Shown here: positions 8,663 through 16,777 of the stretch, in pieces | Layout: the number at the start of each line of letters is the position of its first letter | Numbering within the stretch: the first letter of the stretch is position 1 | Origin: Microbacterium rhizomatis | GTDB lineage: Bacteria; Actinomycetota; Actinomycetes; Actinomycetales; Microbacteriaceae | Assembly (NCBI RefSeq): GCF_008710745.1 | Contig: NZ_VYSA01000001.1 | Span: forward strand, 1,488,001 to 1,552,000 | Reading direction: 5' to 3' | DNA length: 64,000 nucleotides | Program-made: the position numbers and the translations under genes | The notes under the pieces: model-generated | What the model was told of the DNA's origin: nothing | The model's input: the letters and a program-made list of their open reading frames with translations, nothing else | Databases searched by the model: none

Positions 8663-8917
8663 TCAGGTCCCGGCGCTCCCCCGTGCCATCGTCTGTCGCG
8701 ACAATGCGCGCCGCAGGAGCAAGGCGCCCAGTCCGATGGCTGCTCCGGCGATCAGGCACGCCTGTGCCCAAAAGAGGATGGCGGTGAAGGTGGCGGAACC
8801 CCGCTCGAGGCCGACCACCGCATACACGGTCATGGCGGCCCCGGCAACAACCAGCGCCGCAGTGAGGCAGATCGCTGTGAGACTCACCGCCTTCAGCCGG
8901 CGACGTGAAGTGCTCAC
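8663..8917 (-). CDS. Small two-helix membrane protein, unknown function
   Basis: An 84-residue protein if the GTG at 8917 is used (AGGAAGG upstream). A longer frame starts at 9004, but its first 29 residues look non-membrane and low-quality. A basic N-terminus is followed by two hydrophobic segments (LTAICLTAALVVAGAAMTVY and ILFWAQACLIAGAAIGLGAL) and a basic C-terminus. I do not recognise the family. Confidence 0.5.
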   Translation of the reverse strand: MSTSRRRLKAVSLTAICLTAALVVAGAAMTVYAVVGLERGSATFTAILFWAQACLIAGAAIGLGALLLRRALSRQTMARGSAGT

Positions 8918-9007
8918 AGTCCGGATTCCCTTCCTGCCCATCTCGCCTGACGGAGCTCGAGCGAGAGCGCCACATGGAGCGTTACTACAACCCTGGCGAT
9001 CCAATGA

Positions 9008-9193
9008 CTATTTAGCATGGCCCCATCCCCTACTGCCCCCAGCAAAACGGTGTCCCGTGTAGAGCGTGTTCCCGTAGATCCCGTTCCCCCAGCAAGCGCA
9101 CACCCCGAATGCCCCAGCCCCAATGCTGAGCGCAGCAGCTGCGATCCCAGTGCTGTCGGACGCGCGCTTGGGCTTGATAGGACGGGAGTCCAC
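9008..9193 (-). CDS. Possible small Gly-rich hydrophobic peptide
   Basis: A 61-residue ORF from a GTG start. A basic N-terminus (RPIKPKRASDS) is followed by a hydrophobic Gly/Ala segment GIAAAALSIGAGAFGVCACW and GNGIYGNTLYTGHRF. The pattern resembles small membrane-active peptides, but there is no recognisable leader or processing site and no convincing ribosome-binding site. Another frame is also open here (9030-9272). It may be a chance ORF or a decayed gene. Confidence 0.25.
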   Translation of the reverse strand: MDSRPIKPKRASDSTGIAAAALSIGAGAFGVCACWGNGIYGNTLYTGHRFAGGSRGWGHAK

Positions 9194-9280
9194 ACGACGC
9201 TGGGGCGGCCTCGGACTCCCCTGCGCTAGGTGTCGGGGCGAGGATCAAAACGAAACAGGCGCCTCGTACCATCACCTCTA

Positions 9281-9382
9281 CTACGCGATCACCACAGCAT
9301 CGCCGATGAAGTTGATCACTCGACACCCATTGGCGGCAAAATGTTCTTTTAAAGTTTTAGTATATGTAACTGGCGTGATCAT
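9281..9382 (-). CDS. Possible 33-residue peptide
   Basis: ATG at 9382 with GAGGTG about 4 nt upstream. The first codons are unusually AT-rich for this genome (MITPVTYTKTLKEHF). It ends in two consecutive stop codons. Function and reality are uncertain. Confidence 0.25.
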   Translation of the reverse strand: MITPVTYTKTLKEHFAANGCRVINFIGDAVVIA

Positions 9383-9539
9383 TGCACCTCGTGTGGCGGC
9401 ACCAGCCCCTCCATCACCGCGCGAGGGAAATGCATCCGGACGGGAAGCGCTGGTGGCCGACCGACAGGCTCGGAGCGAGTTCACGGCGATAGCCGATGGC
9501 TGCATCGAGGAAGGGTGGAGCGTGCGTACTGAGGGGAAC

Positions 9540-10088
9540 ATGATGCCGGAGGGATGCCTTCAACGGTTAAAGCGGGCGATGGCTGGCGCGGATCCGACGC
9601 TGCGCGATGAGGTACTCGCTGGCGGTCGAGAAAGCCTCCACGGATTGGACGACGCGGACGTGCCCGGCCGGATCCGTCGCCTCGGATCCCCGGAGGATCT
9701 CGCGCGGCAAGCTCTCCCTGACGCCCCGGCGGCTTCGGCCGCCCGGCGCGGCCGGCTCATGACTACCGTGCTCGCTGTCGCGCTCAGCGCGTTGGTGTTC
9801 CCGCTGGTATGGCTGGCCAGTGTGGTCCTGCTCTGGCGGAACCAGCTGTGGACACGCTCACAGAAGTGGGCCGGGACGATCCTGGGCATAGGTGTAGGGG
9901 CCATCGCCGGTGCCGTCAGTGCCGCACTCCTCGCGGGAACACTCGGCGTTGCGGCAGGGCACCCGCTCGTCGTGTGGAACAGCATCGGAATTTCTCTCCT
10001 CGCGATGACCATCGCCAGCGTCATCATGGCAATCCACCTCGCCCGGGCAGCACGGGCAACCTCGGGAGTAGCCGCGTTGCGGCGGTAA
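9540..10088 (+). CDS. HAAS-like domain membrane protein
   Basis: 182 residues. The soluble N-terminus (CLQRLKRAMAGADPTLRDEV, then DVPGRIRRLGSPEDLARQAL) resembles the HAAS domain usually found next to PadR regulators. Three hydrophobic segments follow (around residues 75-95, 108-130 and 140-160). I place the start at ATG 9540 or 9543, with GAGGGG just upstream. An in-frame GTG at 9522 with GGAAGGGTGGAG is an equally good alternative. No PadR gene is adjacent, which is unusual for this family. Confidence 0.6.
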   Translation: MMPEGCLQRLKRAMAGADPTLRDEVLAGGRESLHGLDDADVPGRIRRLGSPEDLARQALPDAPAASAARRGRLMTTVLAVALSALVFPLVWLASVVLLWRNQLWTRSQKWAGTILGIGVGAIAGAVSAALLAGTLGVAAGHPLVVWNSIGISLLAMTIASVIMAIHLARAARATSGVAALRR

Positions 10089-10115
10089 CCTCACTCGGTA
10101 GAGAGAACACAGAGC

Positions 10116-10334
10116 ATGATCAATTCGTCACGAACTGCTGTGATAATCGTCGTGGTCACTGCATCGATCTCGGCCGCGATCGGCGCCATCGTCGTCGTGG
10201 CTCAATCGGTGCAGGGAAAGCCGACCCCGGCTCTCGGAGGGGCTTTCGTCGTGATCGGCGTCGCGATCCTGACGGTCGCGGTCGTCCTCAACGCGCGGGT
10301 CCGTAGACGCGGCAATCAGCGAGTCCGCCGCTAG
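10116..10334 (+). CDS. Small two-helix membrane protein
   Basis: 72 residues: a short N-terminus, hydrophobic segments TAVIIVVVTASISAAIGAIV and GAFVVIGVAILTVAVVLNAR, and a basic tail RVRRRGNQRVRR. It starts 27 bp after the HAAS-like gene, so the two are probably cotranscribed. Unknown function. Confidence 0.6.
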   Translation: MINSSRTAVIIVVVTASISAAIGAIVVVAQSVQGKPTPALGGAFVVIGVAILTVAVVLNARVRRRGNQRVRR

Positions 10335-10394
10335 GGCATCGGGCCTCGAGGCAGCGGAGCCCGGCTTAGGCTGGAAGAGACGAGGGGACTCTCC

Positions 10395-10832
10395 ATGCGC
10401 CGCACCATCGCCGTACTGACCATCGCCGCCGCCGCCGTTCTCGGGCTCAGCGCCTGCTCGGATTCCCGCCCGTCCCCCGCGGCTTCGGCGGCCGCAGGCA
10501 CGAGCACGCAGACCGCCGCGGAGGCGTGCACGCTCGTGCAGCAGGCGATCACCGACGCCACCACACAGCTCGAGTCGGCGACGTCATCCGATCCGGCGGC
10601 GATCGTCGACTCGATGACATCCGCATCGCAGAAACTCGCCGCCGCCGCTCCGTCGATCACGAACGATCAGGTCGCACCCCTGGTCCCCGCGCTGCAGGAC
10701 ATGTTCACGAAGGTCTCGGACGTCATGGGTGCTGTCGCGAAAGGCGACGTGAGCAAAGCCGGCGACCTGAGCCAGCTGAGCACCCAGTTCGACGAGACCA
10801 GCGCGAAGTTCCAGGCCGTCTGCGGCAGTTGA
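10395..10832 (+). CDS. Small lipoprotein, unknown function
   Basis: 145 residues with a lipoprotein signal peptide: MRRTIAVLTI, hydrophobic core, lipobox LSAC. An Ala/Ser/Thr-rich linker leads to a mainly helical, hydrophilic domain with two Cys residues (EACTLVQQAI and the C-terminal AVCGS) that could form a disulfide. Exported and membrane-anchored. I do not recognise a functional family. Confidence 0.75.
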   Translation: MRRTIAVLTIAAAAVLGLSACSDSRPSPAASAAAGTSTQTAAEACTLVQQAITDATTQLESATSSDPAAIVDSMTSASQKLAAAAPSITNDQVAPLVPALQDMFTKVSDVMGAVAKGDVSKAGDLSQLSTQFDETSAKFQAVCGS

Positions 10833-10940
10833 GGGGCGATCCCCGGTTCTGCTCCCCCACCGTGATGGGAACGTTGTGACTTCGAATCTGCGCGTCCCGT
10901 ACCATAAGGAGCGCGTATACGCATTTCCGGGGGTGATGGC

Positions 10941-12560
10941 GTGACCGATCTGGCCACAAGGCCGGGCGCTGACTCAGCGTCCGACGACGGCGTGCCCACG
11001 GCATCCGTCACGGCGACGATCGCCGACGACGCGGTCGTCGGCGATGCCGCTGTCGACACTACCCCTGCGACCCCGAGCGGGGTCAACACCACTGCCATCG
11101 ACAATGCCGCAGCAGCCGAGCCCGCGTACGCATGGGCTCCCGCCGAGCCCGCGCGCAAGAAGAAGCGCCTGGGCCTGTGGATCGGCATCCCGGCGGGCGT
11201 CGCCCTTGTAGCGCTCGTCGCCGCGTCGCTCACCCTCATCGCCCCCGGCACGACCGTCGGCGGCGTCGCCGTCGGCGGGATGACGGCCGGCGGTGCGGCA
11301 GACGCCCTCCAGCAGCGGCTGGACAACACCACGATCGTGCTCACCGGCGATGGTGTCGAGGCCACCGTGACCGCCGGCCAGCTCGGGGCTTCGGTCGCCC
11401 GATCCTCCACCAGCACGGGCGTAGAGATCGGTGCCCCCGAACTCGGTGCGAGGATCGACGCCAAAGCGCTTGCGGATGCGGCGTTCGCGCAGCATCCCGC
11501 CTGGAATCCCACCGCCTGGTTCTCTTCCCCCGCCACGACTGCGGTCACTCTGAACGCGGATTCCGCCACCGCGGCCCTCCGCAAAGCCGCGCCCCGCCTC
11601 TACAAGGATCCCGTGGACGCCGCCGTCGCGTTCGACGCGGGTTCCGCCGCGTACGTCGTAACGCCGGCCGTCGAGGGCCAGGGCGTGGACATCGCGGCCG
11701 TACAGGCAGCCGTCACGGACGCATTCAACACGGGACGGACCCGTGTCGAGGTCGCCGCCCAGGCGGCACCGATCGAGGCGAAGACCACGACGACCGCGGC
11801 CCAGAGTGCGGCCGACAAGCTCAACAACATCCTGAACACCGCCGGCTTCTACGTCGGGACCGAACGCACCGTCCCGGTCGACAAGGCGACCGTGGCGTCG
11901 TGGATCACTCTCTCCACCGGCGCGGACGGTGCGGTCACATACGACGTGAATCAGGCGGCGATCCAGACCGCCGTCGACGCACTCCCCGCGGCGGTCAATC
12001 GCGCCCCCGTGAACGCCACCGTGATCACCGACTCCGAAGGCGGCGTGCTGCAAGAGGAGTCCGCCGGCGTCACCGGACGTGCCCTGGGCGCGACGGACAA
12101 CGTCGCCGCCGCGTTCGCGACCCAGCTGAAGACCGGCAACGCCGTCTACGAGCTGCCCGTCACCGAGACCGCGTTCACCACGACGAACCTCGCTCGCCGC
12201 ATCGAGGTCAACCTCAGCGAGCAGCGCGCCACGCTCTTCGAGAACGAGCAGGTCGTGCAGTCCTGGCTGATCTCGTCCGGTCGCGACGGCTACAACACGG
12301 CGACCGGCCACTTCCGCGTCTTCGCGAAGCTCGACTACCAGAACATGGGCAACCCCGACCTGACGAAGGCGCCGAACTACTACACGCCCGACGTGCCGAA
12401 TGTCATGTACTACAACGGCGACGAGGCTTTGCACGGCGCGTACTGGCACAACAACTTCGGCAACCAGATGAGCCACGGCTGCGTCAACATGCCGCTGAGC
12501 GCGGCGGCTTACACGTTCGATTGGGCTCCGATGGGCACCGAGGTCTGGGTCCACTACTGA
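10941..12560 (+). CDS. Membrane-anchored L,D-transpeptidase (YkuD) with VanW-like N-domain
   Basis: 539 residues starting at GTG 10941, behind a GGGGGTG ribosome site. A cytoplasmic N-terminus rich in Thr/Asp/Ala (about 75 residues) is followed by one membrane helix (LWIGIPAGVALVALVAASLT). The extracellular part has two repeats of the putative peptidoglycan-binding type (GTTVGGVAVGGMTAGGAADA), then a YkuD domain from about residue 410 (IEVNLSEQRATLFENEQVVQ). The catalytic motif is HGAYWHNNFG...SHGCVNMPL, with Cys near residue 514. It forms 3-3 or related crosslinks in peptidoglycan outside the membrane. The domain order matches typical actinobacterial Ldt proteins. Confidence 0.93.
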   Translation: MTDLATRPGADSASDDGVPTASVTATIADDAVVGDAAVDTTPATPSGVNTTAIDNAAAAEPAYAWAPAEPARKKKRLGLWIGIPAGVALVALVAASLTLIAPGTTVGGVAVGGMTAGGAADALQQRLDNTTIVLTGDGVEATVTAGQLGASVARSSTSTGVEIGAPELGARIDAKALADAAFAQHPAWNPTAWFSSPATTAVTLNADSATAALRKAAPRLYKDPVDAAVAFDAGSAAYVVTPAVEGQGVDIAAVQAAVTDAFNTGRTRVEVAAQAAPIEAKTTTTAAQSAADKLNNILNTAGFYVGTERTVPVDKATVASWITLSTGADGAVTYDVNQAAIQTAVDALPAAVNRAPVNATVITDSEGGVLQEESAGVTGRALGATDNVAAAFATQLKTGNAVYELPVTETAFTTTNLARRIEVNLSEQRATLFENEQVVQSWLISSGRDGYNTATGHFRVFAKLDYQNMGNPDLTKAPNYYTPDVPNVMYYNGDEALHGAYWHNNFGNQMSHGCVNMPLSAAAYTFDWAPMGTEVWVHY

Positions 12561-12634
12561 GCACGACGCGCGACGTCGTCATCGCCGGCGGGGGCCCCAC
12601 CGGCATGATGCTGTGCGGCCGAGCTGCGGTGACC
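12557..12634 (+). pseudogene. Remnant of FAD-dependent monooxygenase N-terminus
   Basis: Immediately after the L,D-transpeptidase stop the DNA encodes RDVVIAGGGPTGMML, the Rossmann FAD-binding start of PHBH-type monooxygenases. One extra T after the MML codons shifts the frame. Removing it continues with AAELR, as in intact family members, after which similarity stops. So about 25 codons of a lost gene remain, with a frameshift and a truncation. Confidence 0.7.
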
Positions 12635-12656
12635 GAGTCGTGGTGACCGAGTCGTG
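12629..12656 (+). repeat. Tandem 14-bp duplication in the decayed region
   Basis: GTGACCGAGTCGTG occurs twice head to tail (12629-12642 and 12643-12656). A further pair, TACCGAGATCCG, appears near 12660 and 12808. Between 12657 and 12927 I see no gene; this non-coding stretch precedes the end of icd. Confidence 0.7.
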
Positions 12657-12927
12657 AGCGTACCGAGATCCGTGGGGAGCGCGAGTCGGTGACCGCACGC
12701 GCGGGCTGCTCTGCACACCTTCGGTGATCCGCGCGTTATCGGAGCTTCGCCGCGCGGAATGTCCGAAGAACTGCGGTTCTCCGAAGTTGTGTCAGCGCCA
12801 GCGAGAGTACCGAGATCCGCTGAACCGACGTCGCACGTACGTCCGGAGATCTCGATCCGGCGCTGGCGCGCCTCCCCGATCACTGCCACGGGGCGGGCGC
12901 GCCGGCGCGTTCGCCGACCTCGTGAGC

Positions 12928-15147
12928 TCAGTGCACCGCGTCGATGATCGTGTTGAACGTCGCCGACGGGCGCATCACGGCCTCGACGAGCTGCTCGTCC
13001 GGGCGGTAGTAGCCGCCGATGTCGACCGGCGAGCCCTGCACCGCCAGCAGTTCGCCGACGATCTGCTCCTCGCGCGCAGCCAGGTCGGCCGCAAGCGGGC
13101 CGAACACGGCCGCCAGCTCGGCATCGGCATCCTGCGCTGCCAGCTCCTGCGCCCAGTAGAGCGCGAGATAGAAGTGGCTGCCCCGGTTGTCGATCGTGCC
13201 GAGCGCGCGGCCGGGCGACTTGTCGTTCTCGAGGAACGTGCCGGTCGCCGCATCCAGTGTGTCGGCGAGGATCTGCGCCTTCGCGTTGCCCGTGAAGGTC
13301 GCGAGGTGCTCGAGCGAAGCCGCAAGCGCGAAGAACTCACCCAGCGAGTCCCATCGCAGGTAGTTCTCTTCGAGCAGCTGCTGCACGTGCTTGGGGGCGG
13401 AGCCGCCCGCGCCGGTCTCGAACAGTCCGCCGCCCGCGAGAAGGGGGACGATCGAGAGCATCTTGGCGCTCGTGCCGACCTCGAGGATCGGGAAGAGGTC
13501 GGTGAGATAGTCGCGCAACACGTTGCCCGTGACCGAGATCGTGTCGAGCCCGTGGCGCATGCGCGCGAGCGTGTAGCGCGTCGCCTCTTCGGGGGCGAGG
13601 ATCGTGATCTGCACGCCCTTCGTGTCGAGCGTCGCGAGCGCCTGGTGCACTTTGGCGATCAGCTGCGCGTCGTGCGCGCGGTTCAGGTCGAGCCAGAACA
13701 CCGCGGGCGAACCGGTGGCACGCGCGCGACCGACGGCCAGACGCACCCAGTCGATGACGGCGATGTGCTTGGTCTGCGTCGCACGCCAGATGTCTCCCGC
13801 GCCGACCTCGTGCTCGATGAGCACTTCGCCGGAGCTGTCGACGACCTGCACGCGGCCGGGGCTCTCGATCTCGAACGTCTTGTCGTGGCTTCCGTACTCT
13901 TCTGCCGCCTGCGCCATGAGCCCCACGTTCGGGACGGTGCCGATCGTCGCGGGGTCGAGCGGCCCATTCGCGATCACGTCGTCGATCACGGCCTGGTAGA
14001 CGCCCGCGTAGGACGAGTCGGGGATGACGGCGAGCGTGTCGTCTTCGCCCCCGTCCACGCCCCAGAGCTTTCCGCCGTTGCGCACGAGGGCGGGCATCGA
14101 GGCATCCACGATCACGTCCGACGGTACGTGCAGGTTCGTGATGCCCTTGTCGGAGTTGGTGTAGGAGAGGCGCGCACCGCTCTTGATATCTGCGGCGAAG
14201 GCCGCCTCGATCTCGGCGCCGCCGTCGACAGCAGCCAGCCCCGACAGGATCGAGCCGAGCCCGTTGTTGGGCGTGAGCCCGGCTTCGGCGATCTTGGTGC
14301 CGTACTTGTCGAACACGTCGGCGAAGTAGGTCTTGACGACGTGGCCGAAGATGATCGGATCGCTGACCTTCATCATCGTGGCCTTGAGGTGCACGGAGTA
14401 GAGCACGTCGAGCTTCTTGGCCTCGTCGAGCGTCTCGGCGAGGAAGGCGTCGAGCGCGGCGGCCGAGAGGAACGTCGCGTCGATGATCTCGCGCGGCAGC
14501 ACCTTGAGGCTCTCTTTCAGAACGGTGACGGTGCCGTCCTCGCCGACGTGCTGGATCGTGAGCACATCGTCGTGCGCGGCCACCCACGACTTCTCGTTGT
14601 GCTTGAAGTCGTCATGGCCCATGGTCGCGACGCGGGTCTTGGACCCCGTGGCGAACGGCTTGTTGCGGTGCGGATGCTTGCGGGCATAGTTCTTCACCGC
14701 CAGCGGCGCGCGGCGGTCGCTGTTGCCCTCGCGCAGCACCGGGTTGACCGCTGAGCCCTTGATGCGGTCGTAGCGGGCGCGGACGTCCTTCTCCTCCAGC
14801 GACTGCGCGTCGTCGGGATAGCTCGGGATGTCGTAGCCGGCCGCCTGCAGTTCGGCGATGGCCGCCTTCAGCTGCGGGATCGACGCCGAGATGTTGGGGA
14901 GCTTGATGATGTTCGCCTCGGGCAGCGTCGCCAGGCCGCCGAGCTCGGCGAGCGCATCGCCGACCTGCTGCTCGGGCGTGAGCCGCTGCGGGAATGCCGC
15001 GAGGATACGGCCGCCCAGCGAGATGTCGCGGGTCTCGACATCCACTCCCGCCCGGCTCGTGACAGCACGAACGATGGGGAGGAACGACGCGGTCGCGAGC
15101 GCCGGAGCCTCATCGGTGTGGGTGTAGAAGATCGTCGATTCAGTCAC
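12928..15147 (-). CDS. icd: Monomeric NADP-dependent isocitrate dehydrogenase
   Basis: 739 residues, the size and sequence type of the monomeric IDH family typical of actinobacteria. It oxidatively decarboxylates isocitrate to 2-oxoglutarate with NADP in the TCA cycle. Landmarks are the N-terminal [20 protein letters not shown], the substrate-binding stretch EGNSDRRAP and [10 protein letters not shown], and [19 protein letters not shown] in the C-terminal half. An 18-bp palindrome about 50 bp upstream of the start may be a regulator site. No operon partner; the divergent neighbour is a GNAT gene. Confidence 0.97.
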   Translation of the reverse strand: MTESTIFYTHTDEAPALATASFLPIVRAVTSRAGVDVETRDISLGGRILAAFPQRLTPEQQVGDALAELGGLATLPEANIIKLPNISASIPQLKAAIAELQAAGYDIPSYPDDAQSLEEKDVRARYDRIKGSAVNPVLREGNSDRRAPLAVKNYARKHPHRNKPFATGSKTRVATMGHDDFKHNEKSWVAAHDDVLTIQHVGEDGTVTVLKESLKVLPREIIDATFLSAAALDAFLAETLDEAKKLDVLYSVHLKATMMKVSDPIIFGHVVKTYFADVFDKYGTKIAEAGLTPNNGLGSILSGLAAVDGGAEIEAAFAADIKSGARLSYTNSDKGITNLHVPSDVIVDASMPALVRNGGKLWGVDGGEDDTLAVIPDSSYAGVYQAVIDDVIANGPLDPATIGTVPNVGLMAQAAEEYGSHDKTFEIESPGRVQVVDSSGEVLIEHEVGAGDIWRATQTKHIAVIDWVRLAVGRARATGSPAVFWLDLNRAHDAQLIAKVHQALATLDTKGVQITILAPEEATRYTLARMRHGLDTISVTGNVLRDYLTDLFPILEVGTSAKMLSIVPLLAGGGLFETGAGGSAPKHVQQLLEENYLRWDSLGEFFALAASLEHLATFTGNAKAQILADTLDAATGTFLENDKSPGRALGTIDNRGSHFYLALYWAQELAAQDADAELAAVFGPLAADLAAREEQIVGELLAVQGSPVDIGGYYRPDEQLVEAVMRPSATFNTIIDAVH

Positions 15148-15198
15148 CGGTGGTGTCTCCGTTCGGGTCGTGATTCCAGCCTATCGCAAGGACGAAAG

Positions 15199-15216
15199 TA
15201 TCTTGATATCGAGATA
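15199..15216. promoter_or_regulatory. 18-bp palindrome between icd and the GNAT gene
   Basis: TATCTTGAT (15199-15207) and ATCGAGATA (15208-15216) are inverted halves with one mismatch. The AT-rich palindrome sits in a GC-rich divergent intergenic region, 52 bp from the icd start codon. Its TATCTTGATATC form resembles operators of MarR-type regulators. The regulator is unknown. Confidence 0.55.
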
Positions 15217-15289
15217 TCTCCGCCGCACCGTGGTTTCTCGCCGTGACATCCGGCGCGCACGCTCTCGCCCGGGGCGTTACCCTGGGCAC

Positions 15290-15742
15290 ATGGCTGAGCT
15301 GCGTCTGGTCGAACTGTCCGCCTCGACGATCGTCGCGGTCAACAACCTGTCACTCAAGCCGGGGCAGGAGCAGTTCCTCGCACCTGTCTCGTACGGGATC
15401 GCGGCGACCGTGATCGATCCGCGCACGAGCTGGCAGCGCGTCGTCCTGGACGACGACGAGGTCGTCGGGTTCGTGAGCGCGAACTTCGATCCGGAGGCTC
15501 CGCAGGAGCATTTCCGCTCGGTGCTGTGGCGCATCAACGTCGACGCCGACACCCAGGGTCGCGGCGTCGGCCGCTTCGCGGTCGATCGGCTTCTGGACGA
15601 AGCCCGTGCGCGCGGCATGGAGCTCGTCGACGTGATCTACGAAGCCGGCGAGGGCGGGCCCGAGGCGTTCTTCCAGCGGGTCGGCTTCACCCCGGTCGGC
15701 GAGACCGAGTACGGCGAGGTCATCGCCGAGATCCGCCTCTAG
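15290..15742 (+). CDS. GNAT-family N-acetyltransferase
   Basis: 150 residues. The acetyl-CoA loop is NVDADTQGRGVGRFAVDRLL, followed by the C-terminal strand and helix AFFQRVGFTPVGE, both typical of GNAT enzymes. The ATG at 15290 gives a standard GNAT start; the open frame before it overlaps the icd promoter region. It resembles spermine/spermidine-type small GNATs, but the substrate is unknown. Divergent from icd. Confidence 0.85.
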   Translation: MAELRLVELSASTIVAVNNLSLKPGQEQFLAPVSYGIAATVIDPRTSWQRVVLDDDEVVGFVSANFDPEAPQEHFRSVLWRINVDADTQGRGVGRFAVDRLLDEARARGMELVDVIYEAGEGGPEAFFQRVGFTPVGETEYGEVIAEIRL

Positions 15743-15765
15743 CCCCCGCACGGAGCGCGGCTCGG

Positions 15766-15830
15766 TCGGAGAATCCGCCTTCGGTCGGAGGATTCCGCGG
15801 TGATTCTCCGACGTATGCGCGATCCTCCGA
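15766..15830. terminator. Interleaved inverted repeats between convergent genes
   Basis: TCGGAGAATC (15766-15775) is exactly complementary to GATTCTCCGA (15802-15811), and TCGGAGGAT (15785-15793) to ATCCTCCGA (15822-15830). The two pairs interleave, so alternative hairpins or a pseudoknot are possible. The element fills the gap between the GNAT gene and the convergent transglycosylase gene and probably ends transcription from both sides. Confidence 0.6.
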
Positions 15831-15842
15831 CGCGGAGGAGCC

Positions 15843-16631
15843 TCAGCCGACCGCCGTCGCGTAGCGGTTGGCGACGACGGCGACGTCGTCGACGTAGCTG
15901 TCGAGGTGGTTGTAGCTGAACACGGCGGCGCGCCAGCCGTCCACGCTCGTCATCGGGCCTCCCGCGCACAGGTAACGCGCGGTGGCCAACGCCGCGTCGT
16001 CGATCTGGTTGGGGTCGGCGATCCCGTCGCCGTTGGCATCGGCACCCCATCGCGCCCAGGTATCGGGGATGAACTGCATCGGACCGACCGCGCGGTCCCA
16101 CGTCGCATCCCCGTCCCACCGTCCGCCGTCGCTGTCGGCGATCGCCGCGACGCCGTTCCCGTCGAGTGCCGGCCCACGGATGGCGGGGACCGAGTAGCCG
16201 TCCTCTCCCAAGGTCGCGCCCCCGTGGCGTCCGTGGTCAGACTCGATCGCACCGATGCCGGCGATCGTGTTCCAGCCGATTCCGCATTCCGGTTCTTCAC
16301 CCGAGATCACGAGGGATGCCGTCGCGTATGCCGCGAGAGCGCGGGTGGGGATGCCGGTGGCCCGCGCCGTCGCATCGACCCAGGCCGGATCGACCCCGAC
16401 GCGCTGCACCGCGTTGCTGACGCCCTGAGCCTCGGGAGGGGTCACCGCCTCGGGGGCGGCCGGCTGCGCGATGCGGGCGCCGGAGCCGAACGGGACGTCG
16501 GCCTGTGCACGTGCGAGGTTCAACGCGGCGATCGCCGCGACGCCCAGCATGACGGCCAGCACGACCGCGAACGTCGCGACCCCCGCGCGCCGCGGGCCCG
16601 GGCGCACGGAACCACGGCCCACCCCGTTCAT
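15843..16631 (-). CDS. Membrane-anchored lytic transglycosylase
   Basis: 262 residues from ATG 16631 (GGGAG upstream); the longer frame to 16799 runs through a terminator hairpin. A short basic cytoplasmic tail and one membrane helix (GVATFAVVLAVMLGVAAIAA) precede an extracellular SLT-type domain. The catalytic Glu lies in GIGAIESDHGRHGG, and the downstream motif is AVGPMQFIPDTWARWG with NGDGIADPNQIDDAA. It cleaves glycan strands of peptidoglycan, probably in cell-wall remodelling. The length and motifs fit the actinobacterial MltB-like group. Confidence 0.88.
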   Translation of the reverse strand: MNGVGRGSVRPGPRRAGVATFAVVLAVMLGVAAIAALNLARAQADVPFGSGARIAQPAAPEAVTPPEAQGVSNAVQRVGVDPAWVDATARATGIPTRALAAYATASLVISGEEPECGIGWNTIAGIGAIESDHGRHGGATLGEDGYSVPAIRGPALDGNGVAAIADSDGGRWDGDATWDRAVGPMQFIPDTWARWGADANGDGIADPNQIDDAALATARYLCAGGPMTSVDGWRAAVFSYNHLDSYVDDVAVVANRYATAVG

Positions 16632-16729
16632 CGGGGCTCCCGGATCGTGCGGTGCGCGAGGAACGCGAGTCGTGTCGCCATCGCCGGGCACGGTACCAGG
16701 CCGATCTGAACGCGCGCACCCTGAGCGTC

Positions 16730-16765
16730 GAGGGTGGGCGATGCCATCCCGCAACGCCCACCCTC
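16730..16765 (-). terminator. 11-bp perfect stem-loop after the ABC exporter genes
   Basis: GAGGGTGGGCG (16730-16740) pairs exactly with CGCCCACCCTC (16755-16765) around a 14-nt loop, 12 nt beyond the stop of the second exporter gene. No T-run. It probably ends the exporter transcript before the transglycosylase gene. Confidence 0.65.
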
Positions 16766-16777
16766 GCGCCCCGCCTG

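Larger units (their letters stand above)
8918..9539. other. Gene-poor stretch with tiny unidentified ORFs and an AT-rich patch
   Basis: No confident gene. The segment at about 9330-9385 is clearly AT-richer than its surroundings. On the minus strand there is a 33-codon ORF (9281-9382) with a GAGGTG site and a 61-codon Gly-rich ORF (9008-9193, GTG start, no good ribosome site), both in line with the membrane-protein gene at 8663-8917. This stretch also holds the upstream region of the HAAS-like gene on the plus strand. Confidence 0.5.
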
